From NCBI RefSeq assembly GCF_001262605.1, contig NZ_LGTC01000001.1, positions 930,001 to 994,000 on the forward strand: 64,000 nt of DNA, read 5' to 3'. The notes under the pieces were generated by a model. That model was given only the letters and a program-made list of their open reading frames with translations, was not told the origin of the DNA and did not search any database. This stretch comes from Pseudobacteroides cellulosolvens ATCC 35603 = DSM 2933. Lineage in GTDB: Bacteria; Bacillota; Clostridia; Acetivibrionales; DSM-2933. Position 1 is the first letter of the stretch. Every line of letters begins with the position of its first letter. A program made the translations under genes and the position numbers. This document shows positions 49,301-58,091 of the stretch, one piece after another.

Positions 49301-50833
49301 AAAGAGCTGCTAGTAAGAACTGTACGCCAAAGAAGGATAGACGGCGGAACACCTGAAACCACATACTACCAATATGATGGACAAGGACAACGAATAAGGA
49401 AAATAACCGAGAATCAGGCTAATTCAGGTGATATACCTGACAAAAAAGATGAGCGGATTTATATTGAAGGCTATGAGATTTATAAACAGCACAGTGGTGT
49501 AGAAGCAGGACTGGAACGTATAAGCCTTAGTCTTATGGACAAGGGGCACCGTTTTGTGATGATTGACACTGAAACAAAACCCAAAGTTGAATTTGGCATA
49601 ACTATGGGCAGAACCGCACCCTCTAAGACAGTACGTTATCAACTGCACAATCATCTTGGCTCGGCTGCATTGGAACTGGATGATACAGCCAGAGTCATCA
49701 GCTACGAAGAGTACCACCCCTATGGCACAACTGCATACCAGGCAAAAAATGCAGATATACAGTGTGCCGCCAAACGATATAGATATACGGGAATGGAGCG
49801 AGATGAGGAGAGTGGACTAGAATATCATTCTGCAAGATACTATTTACCATGGTTAGGGAGGTGGACCACAGTAGACCCGATTTTGAACAGTTTGACAAAA
49901 TCGCATTCAAATTTGAAAAATGATTTTGACGAAAAGTCTTCCGAATTGGAAGAGGAAGAGAGTGATACTTCAATGCACCATGGCGAAAGATCTCAAACTG
50001 ATGATAAGGAAACAGAGAGCCTTCTAATAATAAGCCCATATGCCTATTCACTATCTAATCCTATAAATAATGTGGATATTGATGGAAAGCAGCCTGTAAG
50101 AATTGGATATATTTACACACTCCGAACTACAATTGACGGTAAAACATATGTTTATTCCGGTCAGACGGCACGACAACTGGCACAACGTTTGTACAGAGAT
50201 AAACATAAATGGAGAGAAATTATCAGATCAAAAACTACAACAATCGAAGCCCATGAAATAACGGCTCAAATAAGAAGATTGCCCAACCAAACTGCAAGAA
50301 GTGCAGTAAGAGAGGCATTGAGTGCAGGTGAGCAAGTCGTAATAAAACGTAGACGTGCTGAGCCTGGAGTGACTGAGCTAAACGAAATCAATGCCGCAAG
50401 GGAAGCCAATATTGAAAGATGGGCAGAACAGCATTCAGTTAGATTGGGAGCTAGATTCACATTCAAAACAGGTGTTAAAGTTGGTGCTTTTGCTGGATTC
50501 ATGCTGCTAGACGCATTTCTGATGTATCGTGATGAAAAAATATCCAAATACGTAATGTCACCTTATGTTTTAGAAGACGAGCAGGGAATCTTTACATTAC
50601 AGGTAAAAGACAGAGGAATTTTTCGCTCTGATTATTATTTTAAGAATTATAAAACCGGAAGTCTTGTAGGTCAAAGTGTACAGATCTCAAAGGAAGAATT
50701 TCTTGAGCTACAAGAAGAGGCTGAATTACTTTGGGGAAAGTTGGATTGGAAGGGCGATTGGGTACCGGGATTACTCAGACAGGAATTGCCTGAGATAGAC
50801 TATTGCACTGCACATCCGGATTCATGTGCATAA
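43334..50833 (+). CDS. Tc toxin TcB-TcC fusion with C-terminal GIY-YIG nuclease-like cargo
   Basis: A 2499-residue protein combining the B and C parts of a Tc toxin, which build a closed shell that carries a toxic C-terminal domain. The SpvB-like N-terminus (about 25-330) reads NGTASFSIPLPLSPTRGS and SGAGNGIFGLGWTLSLPSI. Integrin-like FG-GAP segments and TcB middle regions follow (about 450-1100). RHS repeats lead to the RHS core (about 2130-2180, YHPYGTTAYQAK; RYTGMERDEESGLEYHSARYY; GRWTTVDP). The second half of the self-cleavage motif is NPINNVDIDGK (to 2252). The cargo (2253-2499) starts IGYIYTLRTTIDGKTYVYSG, a GIY-YIG nuclease signature with QTARQLAQRL after it. A hydrophobic stretch (GAFAGFMLLDAFLMY) and an acidic tail follow. 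The start is TTG, with AGAGGTG upstream. No immunity gene follows. Confidence 0.88.
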   Translation: MKTEIENLKTSSQFLKTDGKTKSNAIEIPSISLPKGGGAIKGIDEKFSVNSVNGTASFSIPLPLSPTRGSASPALNLDYNSGAGNGIFGLGWTLSLPSIKRKTDKGLPQYLDDIDSDTFLFSGAEDLVPEFAKESDSSFSKDSDGNYIIKEKDSQDGLFTIKFYRPRIEGLFARIERWSCKKSQEIKWRVISKENITTLFGWSNASRISDPEDPYKIFEWLPEFTFDDKGNCTHYIYKKEDDTGYDTNLLHNRNRTKNGRITYTNMYLERILYGNKTPYGTLNDTYPNETEYMFRMVFDYGEYDLNSPYTKIKDWDFRLDAFSEYKAGFEIRTTRLCKRVLLFHNFTELTGGSALVKSINFGYDTNDGTYFTFLNSITSYGYIKKPDGSYTSKNLPPIEFEYQKHQWNKTIKSVSQDSLIHAPEGLNEPLYQFIDLFSEGLPGILTDQGGGLFYKRSLGCGLFEEAKLVSQKPSFYGFGSRLQLLDLDADGSKQLVSYDKDPKGYFELSDNEDWQTFRTFKSIPNIDIYNGNTRMIDLNGDGKPEILITEDHIFTWYESVGRRGFESSHKTYLPFDEEEGPYILFADPKQTVFLADMSGDGLADIVRIRNKEICYWPNLGYGRFGAKVSMDHAPDFDHPDAFNPAFLRLADIDGSGTTDIIYLGKNKFTCYLNQSGNAFSDDPFEIDAFQEIHNHAKIMVTDLLGNGIPCIVWSSPLSKDAQSPLKYIDLMDSKKPHIMVSYKNNLGKEIKLEYEASTMFYIKDRISGRPCTTKLHFPVHCISKIETRDRISGYRFVSSYKYHHGYYDHEEREFRGFGMVEQTDTEDFEHWIKGNSSNIVDKTLHQETVITKSWFHTGAFFSRENILNQFAHEYWYEEMAKHGFTVTNHEIPLSDAQVIAAPGLDPTIIEHLEAHEWREALRACKGASLHQETFSNDAPSKGATPEEIKKQLTPYLSAMRNYIVELLQPKGQNKHAIFVVKEKESISYSYERNTEDPRISHTLNIKIDQYGNVLESASVVYPRIKADYTLPLETQEVQSQMNITYIQNKFTNDIDTDASYRLRLPSEVKTYELKGVEKNNPLYSVKDFNNILTNAVEADYHEVDKTPLTGTSQKRLIEYMQSIYRSNNLKDPLPLYHLESLALPFESYQLAYTSALLENTFGTKVNEALMLKGKFTRRGGDGSWWIPSGSVQFMDIGEAAADAKNRFYLPVFYTDPYGTKKKVKYDNYKLFIEETEDALGNKTKVELFNFRTLSPQRMNDPNNNISEAIKDELGLLKAFAVFGKGNEADDLNDINEFSSMAENTLIDDFFHASASDVLVIHGKKLLQHATKRFVYDLEAYKNWGKPVAVTSIVREEHYIKNNDSSVQISFEYSSGLGHVVMKKVQAEPGPAKKVTVNSDDSYLVSEIDTDSLTPKQLRWIGSGRTVLNNKGNAVKQYEPYFSVTHKYEDLKELVEIGVTPIMYYDAQGRLIKTQMPDGTLSCTEFDSWKQIIYDLNDTILTSSWYENRTNRLIDAELLAAGKDPEKEKSAADKASKHANTPTLLHFDTLGRPVLYIDHNKHLQTQDDEFYHTRVILDIEGNLRKVIDARGNMVMQYKYDMLGNKIYQHSMDAGQRWMLSNILGNPLRAWDEKDHEFQYFYDILHRPTHNKVIGGDGDMPLNHIFERVFYGELETNPELKNLRGQVIKLYDTGGILLMPEYDFKGQPKSTTRKLCKNYKDVVNWIDVNLLSDLESDSYTFITETDALGRIAKQTAPDGSVITPIYNETGLLRSENVAHAAPNITTRFIKDIGYNEKGQRNKIIYGNDVVTRFFYDKETFRLTRLQTKRQNGDPLQDWHYTYDPVGNITHIEDQNVPIVFFDNQKITGISTYTYDALYRLAEATGRENTTPLAFDNKDNWNDIPFIKQLNPGDPMTMRNFTQSYLYDSVGNILKMRHLAAGNNWTRDYNYNAANNRLLSTQTGTNNYSYQYHPQHGYIISMPHLEDMEWNFKELLVRTVRQRRIDGGTPETTYYQYDGQGQRIRKITENQANSGDIPDKKDERIYIEGYEIYKQHSGVEAGLERISLSLMDKGHRFVMIDTETKPKVEFGITMGRTAPSKTVRYQLHNHLGSAALELDDTARVISYEEYHPYGTTAYQAKNADIQCAAKRYRYTGMERDEESGLEYHSARYYLPWLGRWTTVDPILNSLTKSHSNLKNDFDEKSSELEEEESDTSMHHGERSQTDDKETESLLIISPYAYSLSNPINNVDIDGKQPVRIGYIYTLRTTIDGKTYVYSGQTARQLAQRLYRDKHKWREIIRSKTTTIEAHEITAQIRRLPNQTARSAVREALSAGEQVVIKRRRAEPGVTELNEINAAREANIERWAEQHSVRLGARFTFKTGVKVGAFAGFMLLDAFLMYRDEKISKYVMSPYVLEDEQGIFTLQVKDRGIFRSDYYFKNYKTGSLVGQSVQISKEEFLELQEEAELLWGKLDWKGDWVPGLLRQELPEIDYCTAHPDSCA

Positions 50834-50860
50834 AACTTTGAAGAAAAGGTGAGTAAATAT

Positions 50861-53116
50861 ATGGAAGACCGAACCAATTACGAAAATAAAAATAATTTTG
50901 AATTTTTTCATCGGCTAGACGAGTGTTGCAAAAAAAAACAAGACCCTATATCATTTTTAAAACAAGACGAACAAATCAACTCAAGGCGAGATATTGCACA
51001 GAAGTTTACTAAATCAGCATTTATTGAGAAAGTAAAGGATATTGTCCCTGCACAATCTGATGAAGACAAAAAGGCTTATGCTTTAAGCCTTCATAGAGAG
51101 CTTTTTCGCTTAGAACCCACCTCCATGATTATAAACATGATCAAAGACCCTAAGGTACCTATGCTAAACGATGCAATAGGTGCCAATGTAGCGGCAGTTT
51201 TATCAAAACAACCCGATTTCAATATAAAAACTACATCTATATATGAGGTTATCAAAAATAAAGAGGCCTTGAAGGAAATAGCTCCTGAAAACCATGAATC
51301 AGTTATAAATCAGCTTAAAACTCTGCAGCGTATCACGGCGGTCAGCCCGGACACTGATGCATTGCAGGTGCTGTACAACGCCAATTTGCATTCAGCCATG
51401 CAAATTTCATCAATACCCAAAACTCAATTTGTCTCTGCTATGAGTAAGAGCGGTTTGGATGTTGAAACCATCACTAAGATTCATAGCAATGCACAGAAGC
51501 TGCGTGTTCGTAATGAACAGACAATAATGGCCTTAAGGGATGCATATAAGGGAACAGGCGTAGCCATGATCGATAAGAGCTTAAAAAATAACAACACAGA
51601 TTTCTCCATCATGGAAGAAGTAGAATCAAAGCATGGCCTTTCCTGGGATTTGCTTTTTGGTGATGCAGATTTCTGCCAGTGCGACGAATGCAATTCTGTA
51701 TATAGTGCGGCAGCATACTTTGTAGAACTTCTGCAATACCTACGAAACAACAATCTTGATCCTGATCCTAATAACCCTATTCCCATTAAATCCAATCCCA
51801 AAGACATAAAGAACACACCTTTGGAAAAACTCTTTAAAAGAAGGCCTGATTTGGGCTGCCTGGAACTAACATGCGAAAACACAAACACATTGCTGCCTTA
51901 TATCGATTTGGTAAATGAGGTCATGGAAAATCATGTGGCTTTTAAGCATCTCAAATCATTTAACGTTGAGGATGAAACCAGTAGTGAACTTTTAGCTGAA
52001 CCTCAGCATACAGAATACCAGGCATACTGCATTCTGAAAAAACAGGTTTATCCATTCACATTACCTTATCACCAGCCCATTGACGCTCAGAGAATTTACT
52101 TAAAGCATTTGGATACCAGCCGCTATGAACTATTAAAAACCTTTAGAAAAAATAATTCATCCAGTGATGCTGAGCTCACCCGTTTAAAGGACGAAGCACT
52201 TACAAGAGCCTCTGATGCGGAATTTTTAGGATTAACAATGGAGGAATATGTGATTCTTACCAAAGAGTGCTTTGAAAGCAAAGGCTTAATGGATAAGCTT
52301 AAAGACAAGATCCACACCGATGATGAGTATCAGCAATTGATTGGCGTAAAACCTGTCTGCAAGTATTATGGATATGATGATGACAGCACCATGCTTGGTG
52401 AAAAAGGACTTACACTTATTAAAAAAGAGTTTTTACGTCGTACAGGTATAGAGTACGTAAATCTGGTGGACCTTTTAAAAACCGAGTATATCAACCCATG
52501 CATGCCCAAAGGTAAGTCAAAAACAATTATGGAAAGCCTGCACTTTAGCTATAGGTTTTTACAGAACTACGCAAGGATTCATGGCATTGATAAAATGGCT
52601 GAAGACCTGGTTACGGCTGAAAAACTGGCTGAAATTGCACCTTTACTCAAAGAGCGGGTTGATTTACTTAACCAAAAAGAATCTCTAAGCTGTCCCAGTT
52701 CAAACCGGAATGAAATTGAGATATGTGATAAAGACATCGTTCACTGGGTAAAATGCAACTTTGAAAAAGTTGGCAGGATAATAGTTGTTGAGAGTGGAAA
52801 GGCTTGTATAAACGGCAAGATTTTTTATGTAAACCGTGAATATGCTGTTGTTGAGGATTGCAGGATTTTTATTATATATGATGATGGAAAAAAAGAAATA
52901 GGAAGAATCGATAAAGAAACCGGGGAAGTATTTCTGAATGATTCAGATGGCCCAATAGATGAAAGTTCTTTGAAGGATTTTTCGTTTATTAGTGATAAAG
53001 GTGAAAAAAGTTCATTTTTTCTAAAAGTGGTAAGGTGTATCTCTCCATTTCACAGCAAAAGGAGAGCTGCAATCTTGATACAGCATTACTGCAGCATTTG
53101 GATGGTTCGCCTGTGA
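50861..53116 (+). CDS. TcA fragment 1: VRP1-like N-terminal region
   Basis: A 751-codon piece up to the first frameshift. It contains the VRP1 (Salmonella virulence plasmid A) block with FCQCDECNSVYSAAAYFVELLQYL (about 268-290) and repeated helical segments. A segment rich in charged residues near the end (about 630-715, GKIFYVNREYAVVEDCRIFI) was not recognised. The final 20 residues after about 53020 are out of frame and not real protein. The ATG at 50861 follows AAGGTG. A GTG at 50849 is the alternative. Confidence 0.8.
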   Translation: MEDRTNYENKNNFEFFHRLDECCKKKQDPISFLKQDEQINSRRDIAQKFTKSAFIEKVKDIVPAQSDEDKKAYALSLHRELFRLEPTSMIINMIKDPKVPMLNDAIGANVAAVLSKQPDFNIKTTSIYEVIKNKEALKEIAPENHESVINQLKTLQRITAVSPDTDALQVLYNANLHSAMQISSIPKTQFVSAMSKSGLDVETITKIHSNAQKLRVRNEQTIMALRDAYKGTGVAMIDKSLKNNNTDFSIMEEVESKHGLSWDLLFGDADFCQCDECNSVYSAAAYFVELLQYLRNNNLDPDPNNPIPIKSNPKDIKNTPLEKLFKRRPDLGCLELTCENTNTLLPYIDLVNEVMENHVAFKHLKSFNVEDETSSELLAEPQHTEYQAYCILKKQVYPFTLPYHQPIDAQRIYLKHLDTSRYELLKTFRKNNSSSDAELTRLKDEALTRASDAEFLGLTMEEYVILTKECFESKGLMDKLKDKIHTDDEYQQLIGVKPVCKYYGYDDDSTMLGEKGLTLIKKEFLRRTGIEYVNLVDLLKTEYINPCMPKGKSKTIMESLHFSYRFLQNYARIHGIDKMAEDLVTAEKLAEIAPLLKERVDLLNQKESLSCPSSNRNEIEICDKDIVHWVKCNFEKVGRIIVVESGKACINGKIFYVNREYAVVEDCRIFIIYDDGKKEIGRIDKETGEVFLNDSDGPIDESSLKDFSFISDKGEKSSFFLKVVRCISPFHSKRRAAILIQHYCSIWMVRL

Positions 53117-56100
53117 CATTGGAAGAGTATGACAGAATTCACCGTTTCATCCGCTTATGGCGAAAGCTTGGCTGGACCATTGATGAAACCGATCGGGCTA
53201 TTGCCGGACTTGGAAACCTCCTAAAAGAGGAAAGTACCCTGCCAGAAAGTATATGCATCAGTTGTGTTGAAGATGATTGTGATAGTGCGGATTGCGATGA
53301 TTGTGATGGAGAAAATTGCACCACTAAGGCTCTCGATATCAACCCTAATCTCATTCACCAGCTTGCAGCAGTAAAGGAGCTTTTGGATAAGACAGGTCTT
53401 GAACTCATAAAGCTTCTGTCTTTTTGGAATAATATAAGTACATTTGGGGAAAAGTCACTTTATCATACGCTATTTTTAACCCACAATGTACTTAAAATGG
53501 ACAAAATATTTAGGCCTGACGACAAAGGAAATGTTCTTACTACTGATACCAAATTACTTGAACATGTGACCGCAGTAATGGCTGCCCTAAACCTGACTTC
53601 CGATGATATACAATCGATAATGAATACTGCCGGTTTGGAAGATAAGCTTACATTAAGTAACTTGTCCATGCTTTATCGTTATCGCCTGTTATCAAAAGTG
53701 CTTGGTATAAGGGTCTCCGACTTTGCAATTATTTTACCTTTGTTCGGAAATATCTTTCAGAATGCCCATGTTACCTTGGAATTTATGAGTCGTTGGGATA
53801 AAATGGAGGAGGCAGGATTTACTCACCAGCAACTAAATTATATTATCAGGGATGTGGATGATGAAAAGAGACCGTTTTCTCCCACAAAGAAGGACATTTT
53901 GAAGCTATCCAAAACATTATATGACGGCTTAAATGCAATTGATGACGAGCATAAGGACTTGAAGGCCGACATCACAATCACTGATCCTGCATTGCAAAAA
54001 ATAAACATACAGCATAAAGCTACAGGTGAATTGGTACGTACAAAAGCAAGCTTGCTTTATGAAACCGGCACTGTAGAAAAAATTATCGGTATACTGGAAG
54101 GCACAAACGTATTTACCACCAACGGACCCCAAAATTTGGACTTTACTTTGCCTGATACCAGTACACTTAAAAATAAGCTAAAATATGACAAAGCTCAAGG
54201 AATAGTTCAGATTACTGGTATTTTGACCGAGTCGGAATCCATACAGTATAAAGCCATAAACAGCAGCACTGACTGGCTTAAGTCACTTACACGTATTGAA
54301 AAGCAGCAGGACAAATTATTTAAAGAACTTTTGTCAGGAGTATTTGAAAACGAAAAAACAAAAACAGAAGTTGAAAAAACACAGCTGGAAGAGATTTTAA
54401 AATTGGGAGACATAATTATTACTTTGGATAAAATCCCAGAAGGGGAGGAAGACATAAATACTGCCCCCAAAAAGCGAGCAGCCTTTCTTGAAATATTTTT
54501 ACCTTATTTACGCAAGGAGCTATCCTATCGTTTTGTGATAGACAACTTATCCAATTATGTGGGTCTCGATGCAAAAACCATCGATGTTTTGGTTTCGGAA
54601 GTTTTAAAACTAGGTTCTCCAGCTGCACCAATTTACAACATTTTTGAAAGCATAAAGGAAAGCACTAAGCCGGTTGAAAATAATTGGAGCGGGTATCTTA
54701 TACCTTCTGCTGATACGATCTATACATTTGTTGTTAAAAAAAGCGACACTAAGCCTAGTGTAAGTGTAGATGGAGAAACTATTGATTTTACAGCCCAGGA
54801 TGATCCGACTAATGAATGGTGGAGCATATCTATACCATTGCTTGGTGGAAAACTATATAAACTCACTACAACAGATGTAGAGTTTAAAAATATTTTCTGG
54901 AAAACGCCTGCTTCATTAATTTCACCGATACCTTCATCAGCCTTGATACCTGATTTTGCTTCCACGCTATGCGAACCTGCCTTAATTTCCTTGAAAAAGG
55001 CTGCAATGCTTGTATCAACCTTTGATTTAAGTGCTGATGAAGTAAAGTTTTTAGTCCTTCACAAAACCGAATTTGACAATCTGGATTTTAATGCACTAAC
55101 ACCTATGCAATTGTTGCGTTTAGGAGCTTATGTCACGCTAAGAAACTCATTGCCTCAAGGTAAAATTAATATCCTGGACTTTTTGAACTGGGTATATAAA
55201 GCTTCAGATGAGACTATGCTTATCCAGAAGATTACCGATCTAACCACTTGGAAAATAGAACATATTGAGAAACTGATAGCTCCAAATCATTATAATATCA
55301 CTAAATTAGAAGATTACCACAACGAAAAAAAACTTCTTAAACTACAGGAGGCCTTAAGCGTTGCCGACAAAATCGGCATAGACATTGACTTGCTTTTCGA
55401 TTGGGCAGTGCCTGGTTCAAAGTTTAGTACCTGCCGCAAAATAGCGGACAGCATCAAAAACGCCATTCGGGCTAAGTACAACCAAACTGATTGGGAGCAA
55501 GTAATTAAGCCTCTTCACGATCAGCTTAGAAATAATCAGAAGAATGCTTTAATCGATTACCTGCTGCAGCAAAAGGAACTTATAGACTGGAACGTAACCG
55601 ATTCTAACGGACTATTTGAATATTTTCTGATAGATGTTGAAATGGATGCCTGTATGGAAACTTCCCGTATAAAGCAAGCCATATCATCTGTTCAGCTATT
55701 TATTCAACGCTGCTTTTTAGGACTGGAGGAGGAGCCAAGCGGCATAAAACCCGATATCCTAGATAGACTGCGTTGGGATTGGATGCAGCGTTACAGAGTT
55801 TGGGAAGCCAACCGCAAAGTATTTCTGTATCCTGAAAACTGGATTGAAAGCAATCTCCGGGATGATAAAAGTCCGTTTTTCAAGGAACTTGAAAGTGAAC
55901 TGCTTCAAAAGGACATAAATAAACAAAATGTTACTGATGCTCTTAAGTCCTATCTTTATAAAGTTGATGAAGTAGCCAATATGGAAGTGGTTGGTTTATA
56001 TATCCATGGGACAAAGGGTGAGAGTGGGTGGAGTAAAGACTCAAAGCTTCATGTTTTCTCTCGCACACGCAATGCACCCTATGTCTTTTATTACCGTTAC

Positions 56101-56892
56101 CTGGCTCTGGATGAGATGAACTGGTATCCCTGGGAGAAGATGCAGGTTGATATACCGGGCTATGATGTGGAAGATGCTGGTACACATGAAGTAAAGGATA
56201 ATGGATGTTACCTTACGCCGGTAGTTTGGAACGAACGCTTATTGGTATTCTTTCCACAGATAATGAAGAAAACCAAACCTAATCCTGCATCGAGCACCGG
56301 AAGCTTTAATTCCCTTGGAAATGATAGCACTGGAATCAGCAAATCAAAGCCCATAGATTACTATGAAATCAAAATGGCTTGGAGTGAGCATAGAAATGGT
56401 AAATGGACCCAGAAGCAATTAAGTAAAAGTGCGGTTTTCTCGTATTCGGCAAACCTGCAATATTTTAAGTTTGTCCCAATAGTATATGAAAACAAGGTAT
56501 TGATAGACTTTGATGATAACCTCGATAGTGATGGAAGATTCAAAGAAGCCTTCGAGTTTAATGGAACTGCTTTAAATGTTGTTGGAGCAGTACATTTGAA
56601 CTCAATTCCTATTGACTATTTCAGCGAAGATAATGGGAATCTTTATTCATGGCAAATAGATTCTTCCAGTTTGGAGAGAGAAAACACAGATATTTATTTT
56701 TATGAATACAATAAAAGAGAGCAAATTAAAGGCATTGATACAGTTCAAACTGAATTTAATCATCCCGATACCGGAAATCTGTTGGGTAAAATAAATCTTG
56801 GTCAATTGGAGCTTTTCTTCAAAGAAAATTTGTCTATGCCGAAAACTATTTCGGTCCATTCGATCATGATGACAATTCCGCTACCCCTATGA
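53035..56892 (+). CDS. TcA fragment 2: central region
   Basis: A 1285-codon frame. It starts YLSISQQKESCNLDTALLQHLDGSP and EYDRIHRFIRLWRKLGWTIDETD, both typical of TcA. It then carries an acidic insert with six cysteines (53254-53319) that I have not seen in the family. Later parts include receptor-binding and neuraminidase-like segments, with DALKSYLYKVDEVANMEVVGLY and YYRYLALDEMNWYPWEKM. The last 20 residues, SMPKTISVHSIMMTIPLPL, are out of frame. Confidence 0.8.
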   Translation: MYLSISQQKESCNLDTALLQHLDGSPVTLEEYDRIHRFIRLWRKLGWTIDETDRAIAGLGNLLKEESTLPESICISCVEDDCDSADCDDCDGENCTTKALDINPNLIHQLAAVKELLDKTGLELIKLLSFWNNISTFGEKSLYHTLFLTHNVLKMDKIFRPDDKGNVLTTDTKLLEHVTAVMAALNLTSDDIQSIMNTAGLEDKLTLSNLSMLYRYRLLSKVLGIRVSDFAIILPLFGNIFQNAHVTLEFMSRWDKMEEAGFTHQQLNYIIRDVDDEKRPFSPTKKDILKLSKTLYDGLNAIDDEHKDLKADITITDPALQKINIQHKATGELVRTKASLLYETGTVEKIIGILEGTNVFTTNGPQNLDFTLPDTSTLKNKLKYDKAQGIVQITGILTESESIQYKAINSSTDWLKSLTRIEKQQDKLFKELLSGVFENEKTKTEVEKTQLEEILKLGDIIITLDKIPEGEEDINTAPKKRAAFLEIFLPYLRKELSYRFVIDNLSNYVGLDAKTIDVLVSEVLKLGSPAAPIYNIFESIKESTKPVENNWSGYLIPSADTIYTFVVKKSDTKPSVSVDGETIDFTAQDDPTNEWWSISIPLLGGKLYKLTTTDVEFKNIFWKTPASLISPIPSSALIPDFASTLCEPALISLKKAAMLVSTFDLSADEVKFLVLHKTEFDNLDFNALTPMQLLRLGAYVTLRNSLPQGKINILDFLNWVYKASDETMLIQKITDLTTWKIEHIEKLIAPNHYNITKLEDYHNEKKLLKLQEALSVADKIGIDIDLLFDWAVPGSKFSTCRKIADSIKNAIRAKYNQTDWEQVIKPLHDQLRNNQKNALIDYLLQQKELIDWNVTDSNGLFEYFLIDVEMDACMETSRIKQAISSVQLFIQRCFLGLEEEPSGIKPDILDRLRWDWMQRYRVWEANRKVFLYPENWIESNLRDDKSPFFKELESELLQKDINKQNVTDALKSYLYKVDEVANMEVVGLYIHGTKGESGWSKDSKLHVFSRTRNAPYVFYYRYLALDEMNWYPWEKMQVDIPGYDVEDAGTHEVKDNGCYLTPVVWNERLLVFFPQIMKKTKPNPASSTGSFNSLGNDSTGISKSKPIDYYEIKMAWSEHRNGKWTQKQLSKSAVFSYSANLQYFKFVPIVYENKVLIDFDDNLDSDGRFKEAFEFNGTALNVVGAVHLNSIPIDYFSEDNGNLYSWQIDSSSLERENTDIYFYEYNKREQIKGIDTVQTEFNHPDTGNLLGKINLGQLELFFKENLSMPKTISVHSIMMTIPLPL

Positions 56893-58091
56893 TTTTTCAT
56901 GAACTTAAACAGCCTTACTCACTTTATAACTGGGAGCTGTTTTTCCATACACCGGTACTACTGGCGGATACACTGAGCAAAGCCCAGCAATTTGAAGATG
57001 CCATGAAGTGGTTTCACTTTGTGTTTAACCCCATTGCAGATGGAAATGAGGACAATAGATTTTGGCAATTTACTCCCTTTAAAAATATAAACAGCAAAAG
57101 GATTCTGGACAGCATATTTAACAATCTAAAGCCAAATGCGGCGGATAAGACCATCAACGAATGGCGAAACAAACCTTTTATGCCGCATGTGATAGCACGA
57201 AGTAGGCCTGTTGCTTATATGAAATGGGTTGTTATGAAGTATATTGATAACCTTCTTTCATGGGGTGACTATCTTTTCCGTCAAGACACCATTGAAACCA
57301 TCAACCAGGCAACTCAAATCTATGTTTTGGCTGGACATATATTAGGCCCAAGGCCGATGATGATACCAAAACGAGGTGAAATCAAACCCCAGACTTATCT
57401 TGGTTTACTGGATAAATGGGATGCCTTTGGAAACGCCATGGTTGAGTTGGAATTGGAGGCACCATTTAGCAATCAAACGGATTTGCCTTATGGAACAGCG
57501 AATAATGAGATTGCTTTTGCCAATATCTTCGGTTTGGCCTCGACTCCATATTTCTGCATTCCAAATAACCCTAAACTTATGGGTTACTGGGATACCCTGG
57601 CAGACAGGTTATACAAGATACGTAATTGTCAAAACATTGAAGGAATCTTTAGAAAACTTCCATTATTTGAACTGCCTATTGATCCAGCTTTGCTGGTTAG
57701 AGCCGCAGCACAGGGCTTAAGCATAGCCGCTGTATTAAATGAGCTTAATACCCCAATGCCTAATTATCGCTTTTACTATTTACTGCAGAAGGCTCTTGAA
57801 TTATGTAACGAATTAAAATCATTGGGTGGAGCCATGCTTTCAGCTATTGAGAAAAAAGATAATGAGGCCATCTCCCTTATTCGTGCAAAGCATGAGGGAG
57901 TTATGCAGAACCTTTTGATGGAAATCAAGAAGAAACAAGTTGAGGAAGCAGAAAAAAATATTGATAGTCTTATGCAAAACCGAAAGACAATGGAAGATCG
58001 TATGAGATATTATCTTAAGCTCAGCGGCCTCGATAACAAATGGTGCCTAAGGTTTCAGATGATTTTAACGGTATACCCAATGATATTGTAA
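56889..58091 (+). CDS. TcA fragment 3: channel-region piece
   Basis: A 400-codon piece beginning MIFHELKQPYSLYNWELFFH and HTPVLLADTLSKAQQFEDAM, strongly conserved in TcA proteins. It continues with WFHFVFNPIADG and ends with helical pore-channel sequence (EKNIDSLMQNRKTMEDRMRY). The last residues after about 58040 are out of frame. Confidence 0.8.
   Translation: MIFHELKQPYSLYNWELFFHTPVLLADTLSKAQQFEDAMKWFHFVFNPIADGNEDNRFWQFTPFKNINSKRILDSIFNNLKPNAADKTINEWRNKPFMPHVIARSRPVAYMKWVVMKYIDNLLSWGDYLFRQDTIETINQATQIYVLAGHILGPRPMMIPKRGEIKPQTYLGLLDKWDAFGNAMVELELEAPFSNQTDLPYGTANNEIAFANIFGLASTPYFCIPNNPKLMGYWDTLADRLYKIRNCQNIEGIFRKLPLFELPIDPALLVRAAAQGLSIAAVLNELNTPMPNYRFYYLLQKALELCNELKSLGGAMLSAIEKKDNEAISLIRAKHEGVMQNLLMEIKKKQVEEAEKNIDSLMQNRKTMEDRMRYYLKLSGLDNKWCLRFQMILTVYPMIL

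Noticed and set aside
48641..50051. Minus-strand frames across the TcB-TcC gene as a possible immunity protein
   Set aside because: They lie wholly inside the toxin frame, have no ribosome site and resemble no family.
52978..53045. Programmed -1 frameshift at a T6 slippery run in TcA
   Set aside because: The zero-frame codons do not give a standard X XXY YYZ heptamer. Three further breaks of the same gene lie at runs of only three bases, which programmed shifting would not explain.
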